Source: Apiospora phragmitis (lineage: Eukaryota; Ascomycota; Sordariomycetes; Amphisphaeriales; Apiosporaceae). Taken from it: a stretch of DNA of 64,000 bases. Position numbers and translations under genes: made by a program. The notes beneath the pieces are model-generated. The model saw only the letters and a list, made by a program, of their open reading frames with translations. It searched no databases and had not been told where the DNA came from. This document shows, piece after piece, positions 35,991-48,219 of the stretch; within the stretch, counting starts at the first letter, position 1; each line of letters starts with the position of its first letter. Location of the stretch: contig JAQQWL010000012.1 of NCBI GenBank assembly GCA_038363925.1, positions 310,001 to 374,000 of the forward strand, given 5' to 3'.

Positions 35991-36215
35991 TCACTGGCAC
36001 CTCCCGCTAGTTTGACCCGCCGAGACGAGGCAAAATCCCGAGCAGCAAGGCGGGTTGGAGGTGATCTCCTATAATTCGCGAATTAGCCATAGCCCAAGAT
36101 ATGCTTCTTTTTCTGTTGTACTTACGCAGATGTTACCGTCTGGGAGGCACGACTGGGCAGCAGCCTGAGCCGTGAAGACGGCAATGGCAGCGTAGACGTA
36201 GGTGGATATCTGCAT
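35991..36215 (-). CDS. Small secreted cysteine-rich peptide, cystine-knot (ICK-like) spacing
   Basis: Two exons (36215-36126 and 36068-35991) flank a 57-bp intron with GTAAGT and TATAG ends, and give a 55-residue protein. Residues 1-21 (MQISTYVYAAIAVFTAQAAA plus Q) are a clear signal peptide. The mature part of about 34 residues holds six cysteines: Cys23, Cys30, Cys38, Cys39, Cys43 and Cys54. This is C-x6-C-x7-CC-x3-C-x10-C, within the spacing of inhibitor-cystine-knot/knottin peptides. The intron falls exactly after Cys30. A TATAAAG lies about 140 bp upstream and the leader is CA-rich, as in well-expressed fungal secreted-protein genes. It is isolated between a recombinase relic and a RIP-mutated retrotransposon, a setting typical of candidate effectors. 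The fold and role (effector, antimicrobial or inhibitor) are inference; I know no named homologue. Confidence 0.82.
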
Positions 36216-36350
36216 CTTGATTGAGGGGGCGGTTGACCGTTGGTTGGTGGTGGAAGGTGGATGATGTCTTTTGTTTTTGGAGGTAGAATTGGCTTGTTGT
36301 GACTGTGGAAGTTTTTGGGACAGAAGGAAAGAAATGGAGACTCTCTCTGC

Positions 36351-36357
36351 CTTTATA
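36351..36357 (-). promoter_or_regulatory. TATA box of the cysteine-rich peptide gene
   Basis: TATAAAG on the minus strand, about 140 bp before the ATG at 36215, followed by an AC-rich leader that continues to the start codon. Confidence 0.5.
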
Positions 36358-36359
36358 GT

Positions 36360-38506
36360 TTTTTTTCGACGTGGAGAGGCGCGGCCTGCGCTCTTGGGAT
36401 ACTCATCGCCCGTTCGGGCGGGCTAGCACACAAGGCTTCGTTGATATTACCTATTGGTATGTAAACGCCAATATTACGTTAACCATCATAATTATGTTGC
36501 GATCATCGCTCGTCGTGATTGAGCCCGCAAACTATTGCCTAAAAAGTATGCAGGGTGCTTAGAAGGCACAGTCAGAAGTATGCGTAAGATCCAGACATGG
36601 TATTCCCGCCGATGGTATTCCCGCTTCACCCAACGTGAGTATTAGCCTTTTTTTAATGGGCATAGGAGTTATCAATTGAGTTTCCCCCGGTGTGTTAGAA
36701 GTCGAAATCGGTAGTTAAAGCTATGTTGAACTTTGGCGCCTTCCACTCCGAACCTATTTGTGTCCAACACGTTTGTGAATAGCAAGGCCGCATATCCTAT
36801 TCGACCTGAAGTCTTTAAGTTGCTATCGAGACATCGTTTTAACTGACTTCTGAAAAGACGGATGCCAGTTTTCTCCCTGGAAGCCGATATCCGAACTTGA
36901 TGCCATTTCCTGTGTGAAATTGGCTGTTGTCACCGGTCATGGAACGATCACCAATAAGCCTTAAGGCACGGGACGTGGGAGCCACCTTAGTATAGGCAAA
37001 GATTAGCACTCGGTTACCAACTGCAGTCAGCAAGGCAGTCCTTGGACGTCGCTTGAATTTATTGATGTTACAATATACGAAACTTGGCGGCCGTCTGCTG
37101 ACGGCTTACCCACCAACTTGCTGATGGATATGGAAGGTTGGGGTAAACAATGGAAACAAAGCCGTTGACATTACGCCCCGACCTCTGCGCCTTCAACCGG
37201 GAATTGTATATTATGAATGAAGTCATAATATTGCATCTCTTCTCAGCATTGGTTGATTGTTGAACGCTTTAGCTAGATGGTAAAGGTAAAAGTTTGCGAA
37301 CGCTGACAACTCCTTACCGGTACTGGCTCGGACTTATTGAAGCGGAAGATCGAGATTTCACAACGGTACACGCGGCTTGTGTGACACGAGGACGGCATCT
37401 GTTGCCGAACTCCTTGAATCGGTCTTATTTTCTGGTCTGCATGTATGTCAAATGAAGAGAAGCGGGAAAGCAAAATTCACACCTCAAGGCCTCAACCTTT
37501 TCCCTCGATTTTCCTGTGGTGTACCTATCTAGGTAGGTATCATTTCCCAGGCTTTGCTGTCGATCCTTTGGTTTTAGGTCATATTCTGAAAGACTTCGAA
37601 GAGATCCCCAGTGGAATCATTTTCTACGACCAGAATTGGAGTCGCCTACCTAGGTAATGTATCTTGAATGAGATTCCTAAAGAAGGAGCGTCGATGCGGG
37701 GGCGAAGAATGCTACAGTAATGTGCATTTTGCCTATGTGCCCATAGAACACCGCCTCCTGTCAGACCGTGACACAAGAGCGGGGAAGGCTTGGTAGAGAG
37801 GTGCCCAATGTTCAGAAAGTTTGTTTTGCCAATTGTGGCAGGCTGCAGCTGAGAGCGGTGGTGGATACTGTGCTCCCGTCAAGAGGACTGACAACATCTA
37901 GCGATGGACTTGAATCCTTCGGTGGCTAGGATCATACCTGGAAGTCGATGCCTGTGTGGATTCCTGTCTGGCGTTGCTCCGCCTAAAACAGTGTGAGTAA
38001 AAGCTCACGCATCGCACCAGCGCCGTGTTACTCATTGCTTATCATTCTGCGGGGTGAGAATTGCTCTTTGGGATTTCATTGCAACTGCCGGCAGCCAAAC
38101 AGAAACCTGCGGGAACGGTAAAACATTGTGCGAGAGTGGATAAGCAGCGTGCGGAGCATGCGGATGACTATTGATTACAAAGCATGACTTGGAAGTAGTA
38201 TATACATTGATCATTATTTGAATTAGATACTTTCATAATTACTATACGTAAACAACGGTTGAGAGAATGTACAAATCCGCTGTTGGATGGAATGAACCGA
38301 CTTCAACCAAACAAGACGCGCATACTGGACAAGCACGTGAGTTTGGTGAATCTATACAGAGACAGGCTCCATTTCCAACCCTGGAATTTCCGGACTCTTG
38401 GGTCTCCTCTCGTGCTTTCATTAGTTCCCATCTGTTGCTACTTTTTGCCACTTATATGGAGCTTTTCATCGGTAACGTGCTAATGCAGGACCAAGCGCAT
38501 AACGGG
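36360..38506. other. Gene-poor intergenic region
   Basis: Frames of 60-98 codons occur but none resembles a family. A minus-strand frame at 36839-37033 reads smoothly but is not recognised. Two CCTAGG-centred palindromes (37522-37539 and 37647-37657) are noted without a feature call. No RIP signature. Confidence 0.4.
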
Positions 38507-38511
38507 GCTTC
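38507..38511. repeat. Target-site duplication (left), GCTTC
   Basis: GCTTC directly precedes the left LTR and is repeated directly after the right LTR at 44437-44441. Five bases is the usual copia duplication length. Confidence 0.85.
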
Positions 38512-38745
38512 TATCGCAACCACGGATAGGGATAATGGCAATGAGATTAGAGCTACCTATTAATTAAGGCCCAAAGAATCTGTCCAGGTCCTATAGTTCT
38601 GTCTATATATACTGTTCGACGCTGTGCGTACGAGCGCCACGAGTTATGGCTGGAATGTCGCTATCCAGCCGGTTGTCGACTGACTCGCGTCGTCTGATCT
38701 AGCTAAACCTTTACCGAGTCAGCTATGCCACCCTGCGTTGCGACA
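38512..38745 (-). repeat. LTR of copia element (3' LTR in element sense)
   Basis: This is 234 bp, matching 44203-44436 in length and, except for transitions, in sequence. It ends GTTGCGACA, so an intact LTR should begin TGTCGCAAC; it begins TATCGCAAC, a G-to-A change of RIP type. Just inside the element a CACCCCCTAG string (38746-38755) reads as a purine-rich tract on the coding (minus) strand, where the polypurine tract belongs. Confidence 0.9.
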
Positions 38746-41700
38746 CACCCCCTAGATTACGATGGGTGATCAGTTTATAGTAATCTGCTTCGAGTAGTAT
38801 TAGTGGCTAAAGGCGTTCTCGCTAAATGTCTTTGAGGTTTAGCAGAGATCGAAAGTGCTCGAACTTCTATTATGATAAAGACTTGGTAAAACTGTCTGCT
38901 AGCATAATTATAGTAGGTAGATAATTAAGGAGGAATGTTCCCTTCATATATTCCTGCTTAAGCTATATATTTTAAATATCTATATATTTAAAACGCGTAT
39001 CGATCTGTTGGCCTTAACTTATTACGAGTCGAATAGTCTAGAGATTATTATAATATACCTTAAGAGGCTCGCTAAGATCCAGGGCGATTTGCTTTATAAG
39101 GCGTTGAAGGGCGATTGCCTCCTTAGTTGTCCTTTCGACTCCGAGGAGCTCTGCTTCGGTTGTTGATGTGGTGACCGTATCTTGTAGTCCTGAGCGCCAT
39201 ATAATCGGTCTACCGAAGAGTAGGACCAGGTATCCGGCTAAAGACCGTCTGGTTTCCTTATTGTCTGCGAAGGAAGTGTCGCTTGTTATAATTAAGGCTT
39301 TTTTATACTTTCCGTTATATTTAATAGCTAAGAATCGAGTATTATATAAGTATCGGATCATTTGCTCTACTGCTTTAATATAATTAGCTAAAAGGTTTAT
39401 TAAAAATTATAATAGCTAGGCTATAGTGCGAGTAATGTCTAGGCGGGTAATAACTGCTGTGTATATAATAGATTTAACTATCTCTTAATAAAGCTTAGTT
39501 TCCTCTCTTGTTACAATTCCTAGATTCCTTGAAAGAGGCGTTGTTGGTATCGGAATTGTGGGCATATACCGGTCGGTTTCTATAATTAGACTAAAGCGCC
39601 TGGCTACCTTCTCTACATAGGTGTCTTAGCAGAGATAGAGTTTCTAGCTAGTTCGGTCTCTAACTACCTTAATTCCGAGGAACCATTAGATATCTCTTTC
39701 TTCTCGAAGCTTATATTTAGCTTTCAGCATCTAGATAAGGTTATCTATAGAGGATTTGTCTTACTTTTAAGAAAAAATAAAGATGTCGACTATATAAAAG
39801 AGGATTAGAAGCTTGTCGTTAATAAAGATATAGTTCTCCTCGGAGGTTCGATAAAGTCCTATATCTTCGAGGCTCTTAGCTAACTCCTTGTACTATAGCA
39901 GAGGTGATTCCCTTAGGCTATAAAGGGCTTTATTTAGTTCGGCGACCTTCTAGTTATCTTCTCTAGCTTATATAAACCCAAGTCCTTTATACCCTTAAGG
40001 GAGCTGGCAGTAGATACTTCCCTTACTTTTATCGATATTGCTATTTAAGAAGGTATTTATAACGTTGTACTGCTTGTACTCGAGGTCGTAACAGGCATAT
40101 ATAGCTATTACTAGTTAGAATGACTTTGCTACCAGCGTAGCTGTGTAGGTCTCGTTGCTTAGATCGAATTAGAGATCTCCTTATATATAGATTTATACTT
40201 TATATCTAATTAGGTTTCCGTTTTTATCTGTTTTATATATAAAGACCTATTTGAAAAGAAGAGGCCTAGTAGAAGCTTTTAATTAGTCGATTAGCCTCTA
40301 GGTTCTTCTCTATAAGAGCTCTTAGAGCTCTTTTCTATAAGCTTCTTAAAACTGCTGTCTGTATTCGTGTGTCCTTAGGTCTGCGTATGTCTTTAGTGGA
40401 CGTGGGAGGCTCGACCTAGGTGTTTGTTAAATAGCGGCGAGAAAAACGCTATATAGTTTATAGATTTCTTTATTTATTAGCTAGTCTTCTGCCTTTTCTT
40501 TAAACAAGACTGCCCCTGCGAAGGGCGTCTGAAGTCTCTTATTTCTACGCGTTGGCTCGTCGTTATACACTTCTAATCGAGTCCGTCTGTACCTCTTCGT
40601 TAGTTGTATAAGTTCGCTTTATAATAGATTAAGCTATATAGTAAGAGTATCTTAATATGTTTCCCTTAAATTTAACTCTACTTAAACTATAATTATATTA
40701 TTATATAATCCTTAAGTTTACTAATTAAAAGGTGTGGGATAAGCGGTTAGCTCGTTTACCGATGGCTCGTTTCGCGGTATACTAGTTTGCGCGTTAGGAG
40801 CATCTTGATATACATCCCCTGGATATACCCCTACTTAGGCCGGACTTGAAACCCCTTCTTCACCTTGCTGCTGTATCCAGTCAGGGACGTCTCCCACGCT
40901 GGTTAGACTCTTAGGCAGGTCGTCAGGAAGTAAAACCCCTTCTTCACCTTGCTGTGTTAGCAGGTCGTTAGGAGGTGTTGCCCGTACAGGCGGTCCCTCT
41001 CTAGGTTCCATTAGGTCTGTGAGAGTCTGTACGTTGAATGGCAGTTGCGATAGGTGCTGTTCTGGGAGTGCCCTTATTTGATCAGAAGTTGTATTCACCT
41101 CGGGAGGTTCAGGTGTCTAATCAGGGGTAGCGTAAGGAGAAAGAAGTCCCGTGTCTTCTATAGGCTCTATCTTTACCCCCGAGTTCTTAGTCCTTTCGCT
41201 TAGTAGCGCCTGTAATGTGTCTTGCTATAGGCACTCTTCGTTGCTAAAGACGATAGTGTTAAATTCGATTTCGAGCTGAGTATATAGTTAGGGCTCTAAT
41301 AACAATTTAAACGTGAGTAAGTCCCTTGTTACTTTAGCTCTTAACGCTATAGTCTTTTCTTTAGGTGTATAGTATATCGACTCGTCGAAAACCACATCTC
41401 GAGAGATAACTACCTTATTTAGCTCTAGGACCTAGATCCGGTAGATATTAAGTATAACATAGTTAATAAGGTAGCTAATATAAGCTTATACATATGTCTT
41501 ATAGTAATTGCTTTTAACTCGCTTAGTCTGTTTATATTTAACTTTTAAAGGGTAGGCCTTATGGCCGTAGGCGTAGATACCGGTCCAGTTTAGTCGATAA
41601 TTAATCTCTTCGAATAGATATCCTGGGGCTTAGTACCAGCGATGGTAGAGAGAAAACCACTTTTCCAGGCGTTCTTTTAGCGAGACCCAGTGGTTGCGGC

Positions 41701-44202
41701 GGACAGGGGTCATGTTATACAGATATGCTGCTGCTTGCTAGGCTTTAGGCTAGAGATTAGAAGGAAGCTTCGCTTAGAGGCTTATATAGTTTACTTTAGT
41801 CTATATAATCCCGCTATATCGTTCTGCTCCGCCGTTAAGCTCTTTGGTATAAGAGGGTGTTGTCTTAATGTCGATGCCCTCCTCTTTAACCTATTATAAA
41901 ATTTTGCTTTCCACCTAGTCCTCGAAGTTTAGGATGCTGCGGTCTCTATCTATCCGGATCTTAAGGATAGATAGCCCTAAGTGTTATCGGACATATTGCT
42001 TAAATTACCATATAATATCTTTAGTATCTAGTTTATTAACGATTAGATATACATATATATAACCACTATACTTATCGCTTATTACGCACGTATATTAGCA
42101 GTAGTTATAGTCCTTTTTTAATAAAAAAAGGTTAAGCCGGATCCTTTAAAAAGGCTGCTTAGCTTAGCTCTCGCTAAGCTCGTGGGAGATAATCTTATAT
42201 ACTTTCCCTATACTGCAATAGGGGCATTTCTTTATTTAAATCCCTTTAAATTAGACATTCCTCCCTGCCTTAATAAGCTTCTCTAGGGATCTTGCTCCTA
42301 TATGTCCACTGCGTAAGTGCCAGACCCAGGGATCGTTAGTCCTGGCTAGTTTAGGGTCCTTCGACGTCCGTCTTAAGCGTCTAGTTAGTAGTCCCTTATT
42401 TAAAAGGCACTAAAGATATATAAGTAGGAATAGAGCAGTTTAATATAAGAGGAATAAACTAGGATATATTTAATAATCTAAAGGTTATATCTCTTATTAA
42501 AAGTTATTATAATCCTATTACTTTCTAAGCTTTTATATTATAATATGCTGTCTAGGCCACAGGTCTAGTAGCCTTCCTTTTCGAGAAGAGTACCACTAAC
42601 GATATTTGTATAGAAGGAATTACAGCTACATTCTAAAGGATAAGGTCTCGAGTCCGCTCTCCCTCAGGGCCGTTAAGGACGTTCTTAATTACACGAGTGC
42701 CCCTTATAGTGACTCTAAGGCGGCTTGTCCTAGCAAGTATAGAATTATCGTCGTAAACAGGCTTTATAGAACTTAGAACCAGTAGAGACTTGTCGTTAAT
42801 TAAGTGCTCGCTAGACTTATAATTATAGATTATTAACTAATATAATAGATATTTAATAAGAGCTATAATCGTTCTTAAAGTATAATCTATTAATTAATTT
42901 ATTAATACGACTTTAATAAAATAGTTATCGTTATATAGTTTATTATATCCTATAATAAGGTTTATTAAAGCTAGTTAATTACTATTACTTAACTCGATAT
43001 TAATATTAATTTATAATAGCTTAATAGGTAAAAGTATTTCTTTATAATTATCTTAAAGCTTAGTAACGATTTTATGCTACTATTATTTATCGAGCTCCTT
43101 TTTATATCTATTAATAGTCTCTTTTTTTAATTTATACCTATAAGATAAGTGATCGATAATCCTGTTAAGAACTGCCTTTTAAAGGATTTAGCAATTCTTA
43201 AGCTTAAACGTATATCTGCGGTCTGCAATAGAATAAGGGCATTTATATGTCTTCCTGGTGCTTTTCGACTCTTAACTAGATTCTTTGCCGTTCTTATCTT
43301 TCCCTTAAAAGGTAATGAAGACACTCCTAAACGTAGGATTACATCTCGATTCCCTAGTAGAGCTTCGGATTGTCTTAATGAAGAGCTCGCCTACCTGTTT
43401 TAAGGTAAAGACTGCCTGCCCCTCGTTAAGTACCTCATGCTCGGCTATTTGTTGTCTGACTCCCTCAGCCTAGGAATGAGCGTAGGGTTCAACTGCTTGG
43501 AGAAAGTAGTTGATTAAAAGGTCTCCAACGACTTTAGGGACATTATATCGCTCGGCCAGGTTCCTTTTTAGCTCCCAGGTCTTATACCACTCGATTAGAT
43601 CAGTTGATTTGCTCTGAACAGATAGGGTATTAATATATTTTATCTAGGCGATTCGCTTTTACTTAAGGTCGAATGGTGCTAGCTTAGATTATAGATATTT
43701 AATTATAGTAGGCAGGTCCGCTTTAATAGGGCAAAGCTAGATCTAAGAATAGTTAATTATTTAGAGAACTTAGTTATATAAGGCCTTAACTCTAGTACGG
43801 TTATTAAGGAATTTACTTAAATTAAATTAATATTATTTAACTAGTATATTATAATATATTTAATTAAACTCGGTTAAAGTTTTAAGTGTCTTATTCCTTA
43901 ATTTTATAAAGTCTTAGTATAAGTTTAAACTTAGCTTAATTAGCTCCTCGTCTATATCGATATTAGCGTATTTAGCGATATTAAATCTATACGCCTTATA
44001 CTTATAAGCTTTAAATTAAGGCTTTTAATCTTAAGTAGTTTTTAAAGCTACTTAAATTAAGTAATAAATTATTTAACTTATTATAATAAGATAAGTTAAA
44101 TTAAATAATATAATATAATTATAGTTAATTATTTAATAAAATTTATAAAATATAATGTTTAATAATATAAGCTAATTAAATTATAAGTACCGGGCTTATA
44201 AC

Positions 44203-44436
44203 TATCGCAACTATAAATAAAGATAATAGTAATAAGATTAGAGCTACCTATTAATTAAGGCTTAAAGAATCTATCCAGGTCCTATAGTTCTATCTATATA
44301 CACTGTTCGATGCTATGCGCACGAGCGCTACGAGTCATAGCTAGAATGTCGCCATCCAGCCGGTTGTCGACTGACTCGCGTCGTCTGATCTAGCTAAACC
44401 TTTACCGAGTCAGCCATGCCACCCTGCGTTGCGACA
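44203..44436 (-). repeat. LTR of copia element (5' LTR in element sense)
   Basis: This is 234 bp, beginning TATCGCAAC and ending GTTGCGACA, and the mate of the LTR at 38512-38745. Differences between the two are almost all C/T or G/A, as expected from RIP. The GCTTC duplication follows at 44437. Confidence 0.9.
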
Positions 44437-44441
44437 GCTTC

Positions 44442-45322
44442 TTTTTCTCACCTGGGCATCTATATATGCTACTGCCAGGCTGGAGTTGTAACACAGTCTC
44501 TTTCAAAGTACAGCATTATCTAGGCGTGAGGTACTTGGAGGACCTTGTGCTGCCTAGGGTGCTATGGGTCGGTCTGGTGAGCGCGCTTACCTTCAAGTTG
44601 CCCTGTACAATATCACTCGGCAACTGACTTACCCGCGATTTGTTAAGGCACAGTTGTTATAGTGTATCAAGTTGAAAGTACGTCGCTCAGGAAACACGCT
44701 CGTTTCTGATGGCGCTAACACAGCCGCATAAAAATCGCCGTTCGGCGTTATACTCATGCTGTCAGGTATCAGCAATTTCAAGATGTCTTTGACTCTAAAG
44801 CCGGCTTGGGACTGAGTGGCCTTGTGCATCAGATGCTCATGATTGAGTCAGCACGAGTCGTTCGTTATTCGCGTATCGGAATATGGATTTCCCAGTTGGG
44901 AAATGTGGCCGACATCCAGTCCCGCATCATTGCCGAGTGGGGCGCGATAGACAAGCTCCCGTGGCTAAGCAACGGCCTGTTATGTCAGTATCCATCTGAC
45001 TGTTTGCTAAATGGCATGCCGGCTAACGGTGTGAGCTGTTTGTTGAAGGCCTTTCAACGCTGCCCCTTCATCTAGCGGTCACCTATGAAATCCAGAATTC
45101 TAACGAAACATACCTTACAAAGAAAAGATGCAGCATGTGTACACCGTCTAATTCGTGCCGAGGGAGATTGGTTGCCTGTCTTCTAGGTTGGTTAGGCGTT
45201 CATGAGGCATGGCAACAAGAATCGCTCATAAGTAGAACGTAATTTTCTATTCTTGGACTGCTTCACCATCCTCATCATCCAGCATCCCACAAATAACCAC
45301 CCACTTTGGTAATCCTACAACG
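44442..45322. other. Intergenic, no gene assigned
   Basis: A plus frame at 44806-45075 and a minus frame at 44629-44829 read smoothly but show no recognised family. The right half should hold the promoter of the F-box-like gene. Confidence 0.4.
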
Positions 45323-46166
45323 ATGTCGACTTCTACTGCTTCAAGTGCGGCGTTGCGCCTCCCGGAAATCGTTGCGCTGATCGTTGACCACATCTACCAA
45401 GAGGTGCAAGCCAGAAGGGGCAGGCGCCGCCAGGATCTCTATCAATCCACCGACTACGTCGACACCCCAGGCGTTCGGTTTAAGCTGAGGAAGGCCGCTT
45501 TTCGCCACCTCGTCTACCTTAACTCTCTATGGTTCCATAGTGTTATATCGGTCCTCTGGCGCCACCCAACCCAAACACAGATGGACCCTTGTCTCACCGA
45601 GTTGTTCTGCAGCATTGAGCCGGCGCGCCGCAACATATATGCGCAATATATTGAACGGGGCACCTTGGTCTTTGCGGAGTCGCCTGAACTTCCGTGTCCC
45701 AGGAGAATCTGGATGACGAAGGATCAGAAGAAGCAGAAGACCCCCGAGCAGTGGCTGGCTGCAGTCGACTTTCTTCGGATGAGGACCCTCATCGTCAAGT
45801 CTGGCTTGGGTAACAATCTTCCTCTGCTCGGACGGAATTGTGTCGAAGATGTCTTTTTCATTTGCGACTGGAACCCCGATTACCTGCAGGGTGATCTAGA
45901 TCAATTCGAGGTACGTTTAAAGAGAGTTACGCTTTATTGAACCAGTGTTATAGCTCCTAACACATTCGGGTGTCCAGATGATGTTCAAGCGACTCCAGTT
46001 CTACGACTATGACCTGTCCTTGGCTCCCGTGCTGCAGAAATTTGGGGAGAAGATGACGAAGAAGAGAAGAGAAGAGCTAAGCAGCGATACTCCCTTCAAG
46101 ATCGACGAACCTGCGGGTTATTATCCGGGTGATTGGAGTTCGTCCAAGGGTTGTTTCTATGCTTGA
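45323..46166 (+). CDS. F-box-like domain protein
   Basis: Two exons (45323-45910 and 45978-46166, phase 0) give 258 residues. After a short Ser/Ala leader the sequence LRLPEIVALIVDHIYQ matches the first helix of fungal F-box-like domains. LVYLNSLWFHSVISVLWRHPT (residues about 70-90) matches the second part with its conserved Trp. Later LRMRTLIVKSG and LPLLGRNCVEDVFF resemble the start of the usual leucine-rich-like region. The protein is shorter than typical relatives (350-500 residues), because a stop falls soon after FKRLQFYDYDLSLAPVLQKFG. An F-box would link a substrate to an SCF ubiquitin ligase; the target is unknown. The short C-terminus may mean truncation by a stop or a missed further exon. 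Confidence 0.65.
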
Positions 46167-46335
46167 GATCTGAAAAGATGGGTTCTGGCTACTTCATCAC
46201 ACGGGAATTGGCTTGTCCAATTCATTTGTGCATACCAGAAGTAAAAAGATTCGTTGGCACACAGGGTCTTGCGCATACCCCTTTTAGCTATGCATCGAGG
46301 TGCCCACATTAACCAGAGCAATGAAAATACCAATC

Positions 46336-48095
46336 CTAAACCTCGTGGCCGCACCCAAGATGCCTCTCGCCCAGTGCCTCCAACTCCTCGATCATTATCA
46401 GATCCGGACCCACCGATCTCGTTTTGACGTTCTCAAACATGAAGGGGTTGACGGGGGTCTTGGGGATGAGCTCCGCCCCGTCCATCGAAAGAATTGCCAG
46501 CATATGCGCAGCAGCCTGTAATGGTCGTTAGTTCTACCTTTTTGACAGGGGGACTCCAAAAGATGCCCAATTAAAAGCACTCACCTTGGCGTTGACCGTG
46601 AGGGTCTCCGGGTCGGGGTTCTCGATGGTGTCGCACTCCTGGTGGTAGCACGGATCCTGCGCCTGTCCCGTACCAGTGTGGAGAAATCCGAAAGGCTTGT
46701 TGAGGACCTGCCAAAACGCGGCGTAGTCGCTGCCATTCGTCAAAACGGCGGGCGTGACCTTGTGTCCTTGCGCCTCAAAGTGCTCGACCCAGAGCTGCTC
46801 GATGACCTCGGACCCGGGCGGCGCGATGGACCCGTGGCTGCTGCCGCCCGTGTCGGCCACGCCGAAGTAGCCCCGGGCCACCATGTCGAAGTTCAGGTAC
46901 GCCACCAGCCGGTCCACGTCGGCCGTCGCCAGGTTCGCGCAGTAGTGCTTGGACCCCACCAGGCCGTTCTCCTCGGCGGCCCACCAGGCGAAGCGGACCT
47001 TGTTCTTGGTCTTGTACTTGGCCAGGGCCTTGGAGAGCTCGAGGAGCAGGCTGGTTCCGGAACCTTGTTGTGATGATTATTGTCAGTACTAACCTGCTTA
47101 TCTCACTTGGGGTAGGGGCGGTGGTCTTCAGGAAGCCTTACCATCGTCATTGATACCAGGACCGGCTTGGACGCTGTCGAGATGCGCTCCAAGCTGTGTA
47201 TTCAGTTAGATTATTGTTCGCAAACAGCATGGCATGGCATGCACTCACCATAATTACATTTTCCTCATCACCTCCTTCGAGCTCAAGGATCACATTCTGC
47301 GTGGTTCTCGTCTCAATAGTCTGGGTCTGCTGAAAATGGGCCGTGACCGACTCCCCAGCAGCGATGCGTTCCTTGAGCGCCAAACCGTCTGCTTCGTTGA
47401 TGAAGCCGCAAGGCGCGAGGTCGTCACTCGGTTCACTGAGCGTGCCGCCCGTGACCTTGGCGGGCGTATCGTTGTAAACGATGACAGCCGCGGCGCCGGC
47501 GGCCTTTGCCGGCTTCACGCGACCCGCGAGGGTGCCGCCGGTGGGGCAGCGGAACCGCTGAACCAGCACGATCTTGTCCTGGACGTCGAGCCCCGCGTAG
47601 TTGGCGGCGTCGCAGCCCGCCGCGCCCTCGGGGCCCAGGACCAGCGCCGCCGTGAGGCCCTCGGCGCTCGTCGAGGGCGAGTACGTCAGCCCGTAGACGT
47701 AGATGGAGGAGTCCTCGTCGTCGACGACTTTGAACTTGATGCTCTCGACCGAGTTGTACAGGCCCGGCAGGTCCTGCTTCCACGCCTGGGCGCCCGGGTA
47801 CTGCGACACCAGGCCGTAGACGTAGTCGACGGAGGCGGCGTAGCCGGGCAGGCCGAAGGCGCGGTTGCCGCCGTGGGCCAGGGCGATTTCGTTCAGGGCT
47901 TCTAGATGCGACATCAGACTTTTCACACTGTTAGCGTTTTTGTTCTCAGATCTTGATTGCCATTGATTGGATTCGCAATTACCCTTCGGTTTTGATGTCG
48001 GCTTGCAGCTTCTCGGACTCCACCTTGACTTTGCAGGTGCCCATGACGCGGGCCGCCAGGGGCAGCATCGCTGCCATAACCATGGAGTTCCTCAT
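46336..48095 (-). CDS. Secreted M28-family aminopeptidase with PA domain
   Basis: Five exons (48095-47983, 47918-47249, 47193-47142, 47063-46585, 46515-46336) give 497 residues. MRNSMVMAAMLPLAARVMG is a signal peptide. A protease-associated (PA) domain occupies about residues 120-240 (DKIVLVQRFRCPTGGTLAGRVKPAKAAGA). The M28 metal site is complete: His265 and Asp267 in GAHLDSV, Asp277 in INDDGSG, Glu309-Glu310 in AAEENGLVGS, Asp338 in LNFDMVA, and a His in FLHTGTG. The 52-nt exon 3 carries the first metal motif. The enzyme should bind two zinc ions and remove N-terminal residues from peptides outside the cell or in the vacuole, like fungal leucine aminopeptidase and aminopeptidase Y. All junctions are in phase and no lesion is seen. 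Confidence 0.93.
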
Positions 48096-48211
48096 CGTGG
48101 GGTTCTTCGTATCGAGCGATGCAACAACCTGGCTTGTCAGAAGAGAGCTGACTAGAAGGGGGTGCTCGGGTGTCAGAAATATCTGAGACGTGAACGGGCG
48201 GTGACTCGCAA

Positions 48212-48219
48212 TTTATATA
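48212..48219 (-). promoter_or_regulatory. TATA-like box of the aminopeptidase gene
   Basis: TATATAAA on the minus strand about 118 bp before the ATG at 48095. Inferred from position. Confidence 0.45.

Larger units (their letters stand above)
38512..44436 (-). mobile_element. Ty1/copia LTR retrotransposon, complete length but RIP-inactivated
   Basis: The 5.9-kb element is bounded by matching 234-bp LTRs and a GCTTC duplication. The coding sense is minus, so the right LTR is 5'. Traces of pol lie in copia order on that strand. A GAG-pre-integrase segment (WHLRSGHIGARSLEKLIKAG) is at about 42340-42260. Integrase-core remnants (KIRIDRDRSILNFED) are at about 41970-41920. Reverse-transcriptase remnants lie at about 39820-39620, with YIVDI in place of YVDD and WFLGIKVVRDRT. 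An RNase H segment (SDTSFADN..RRSLAGYL..TVTTSTTEAELLGVE) is at 39290-39100. Integrase before RT identifies copia rather than gypsy. CA/TG are nearly absent and stops abound, so it cannot move by itself. Next to the 5' LTR, GTTATAAGCCC (minus strand, 44202-44192) looks like a RIP-altered GTTATGAGCCC primer-binding site. Confidence 0.92.

Noticed and set aside
37500..37660. Pair of CCTAGG-centred palindromes as a possible MITE
   Set aside because: Each is self-palindromic, they are not matched as longer inverted ends, and no target duplication was found.
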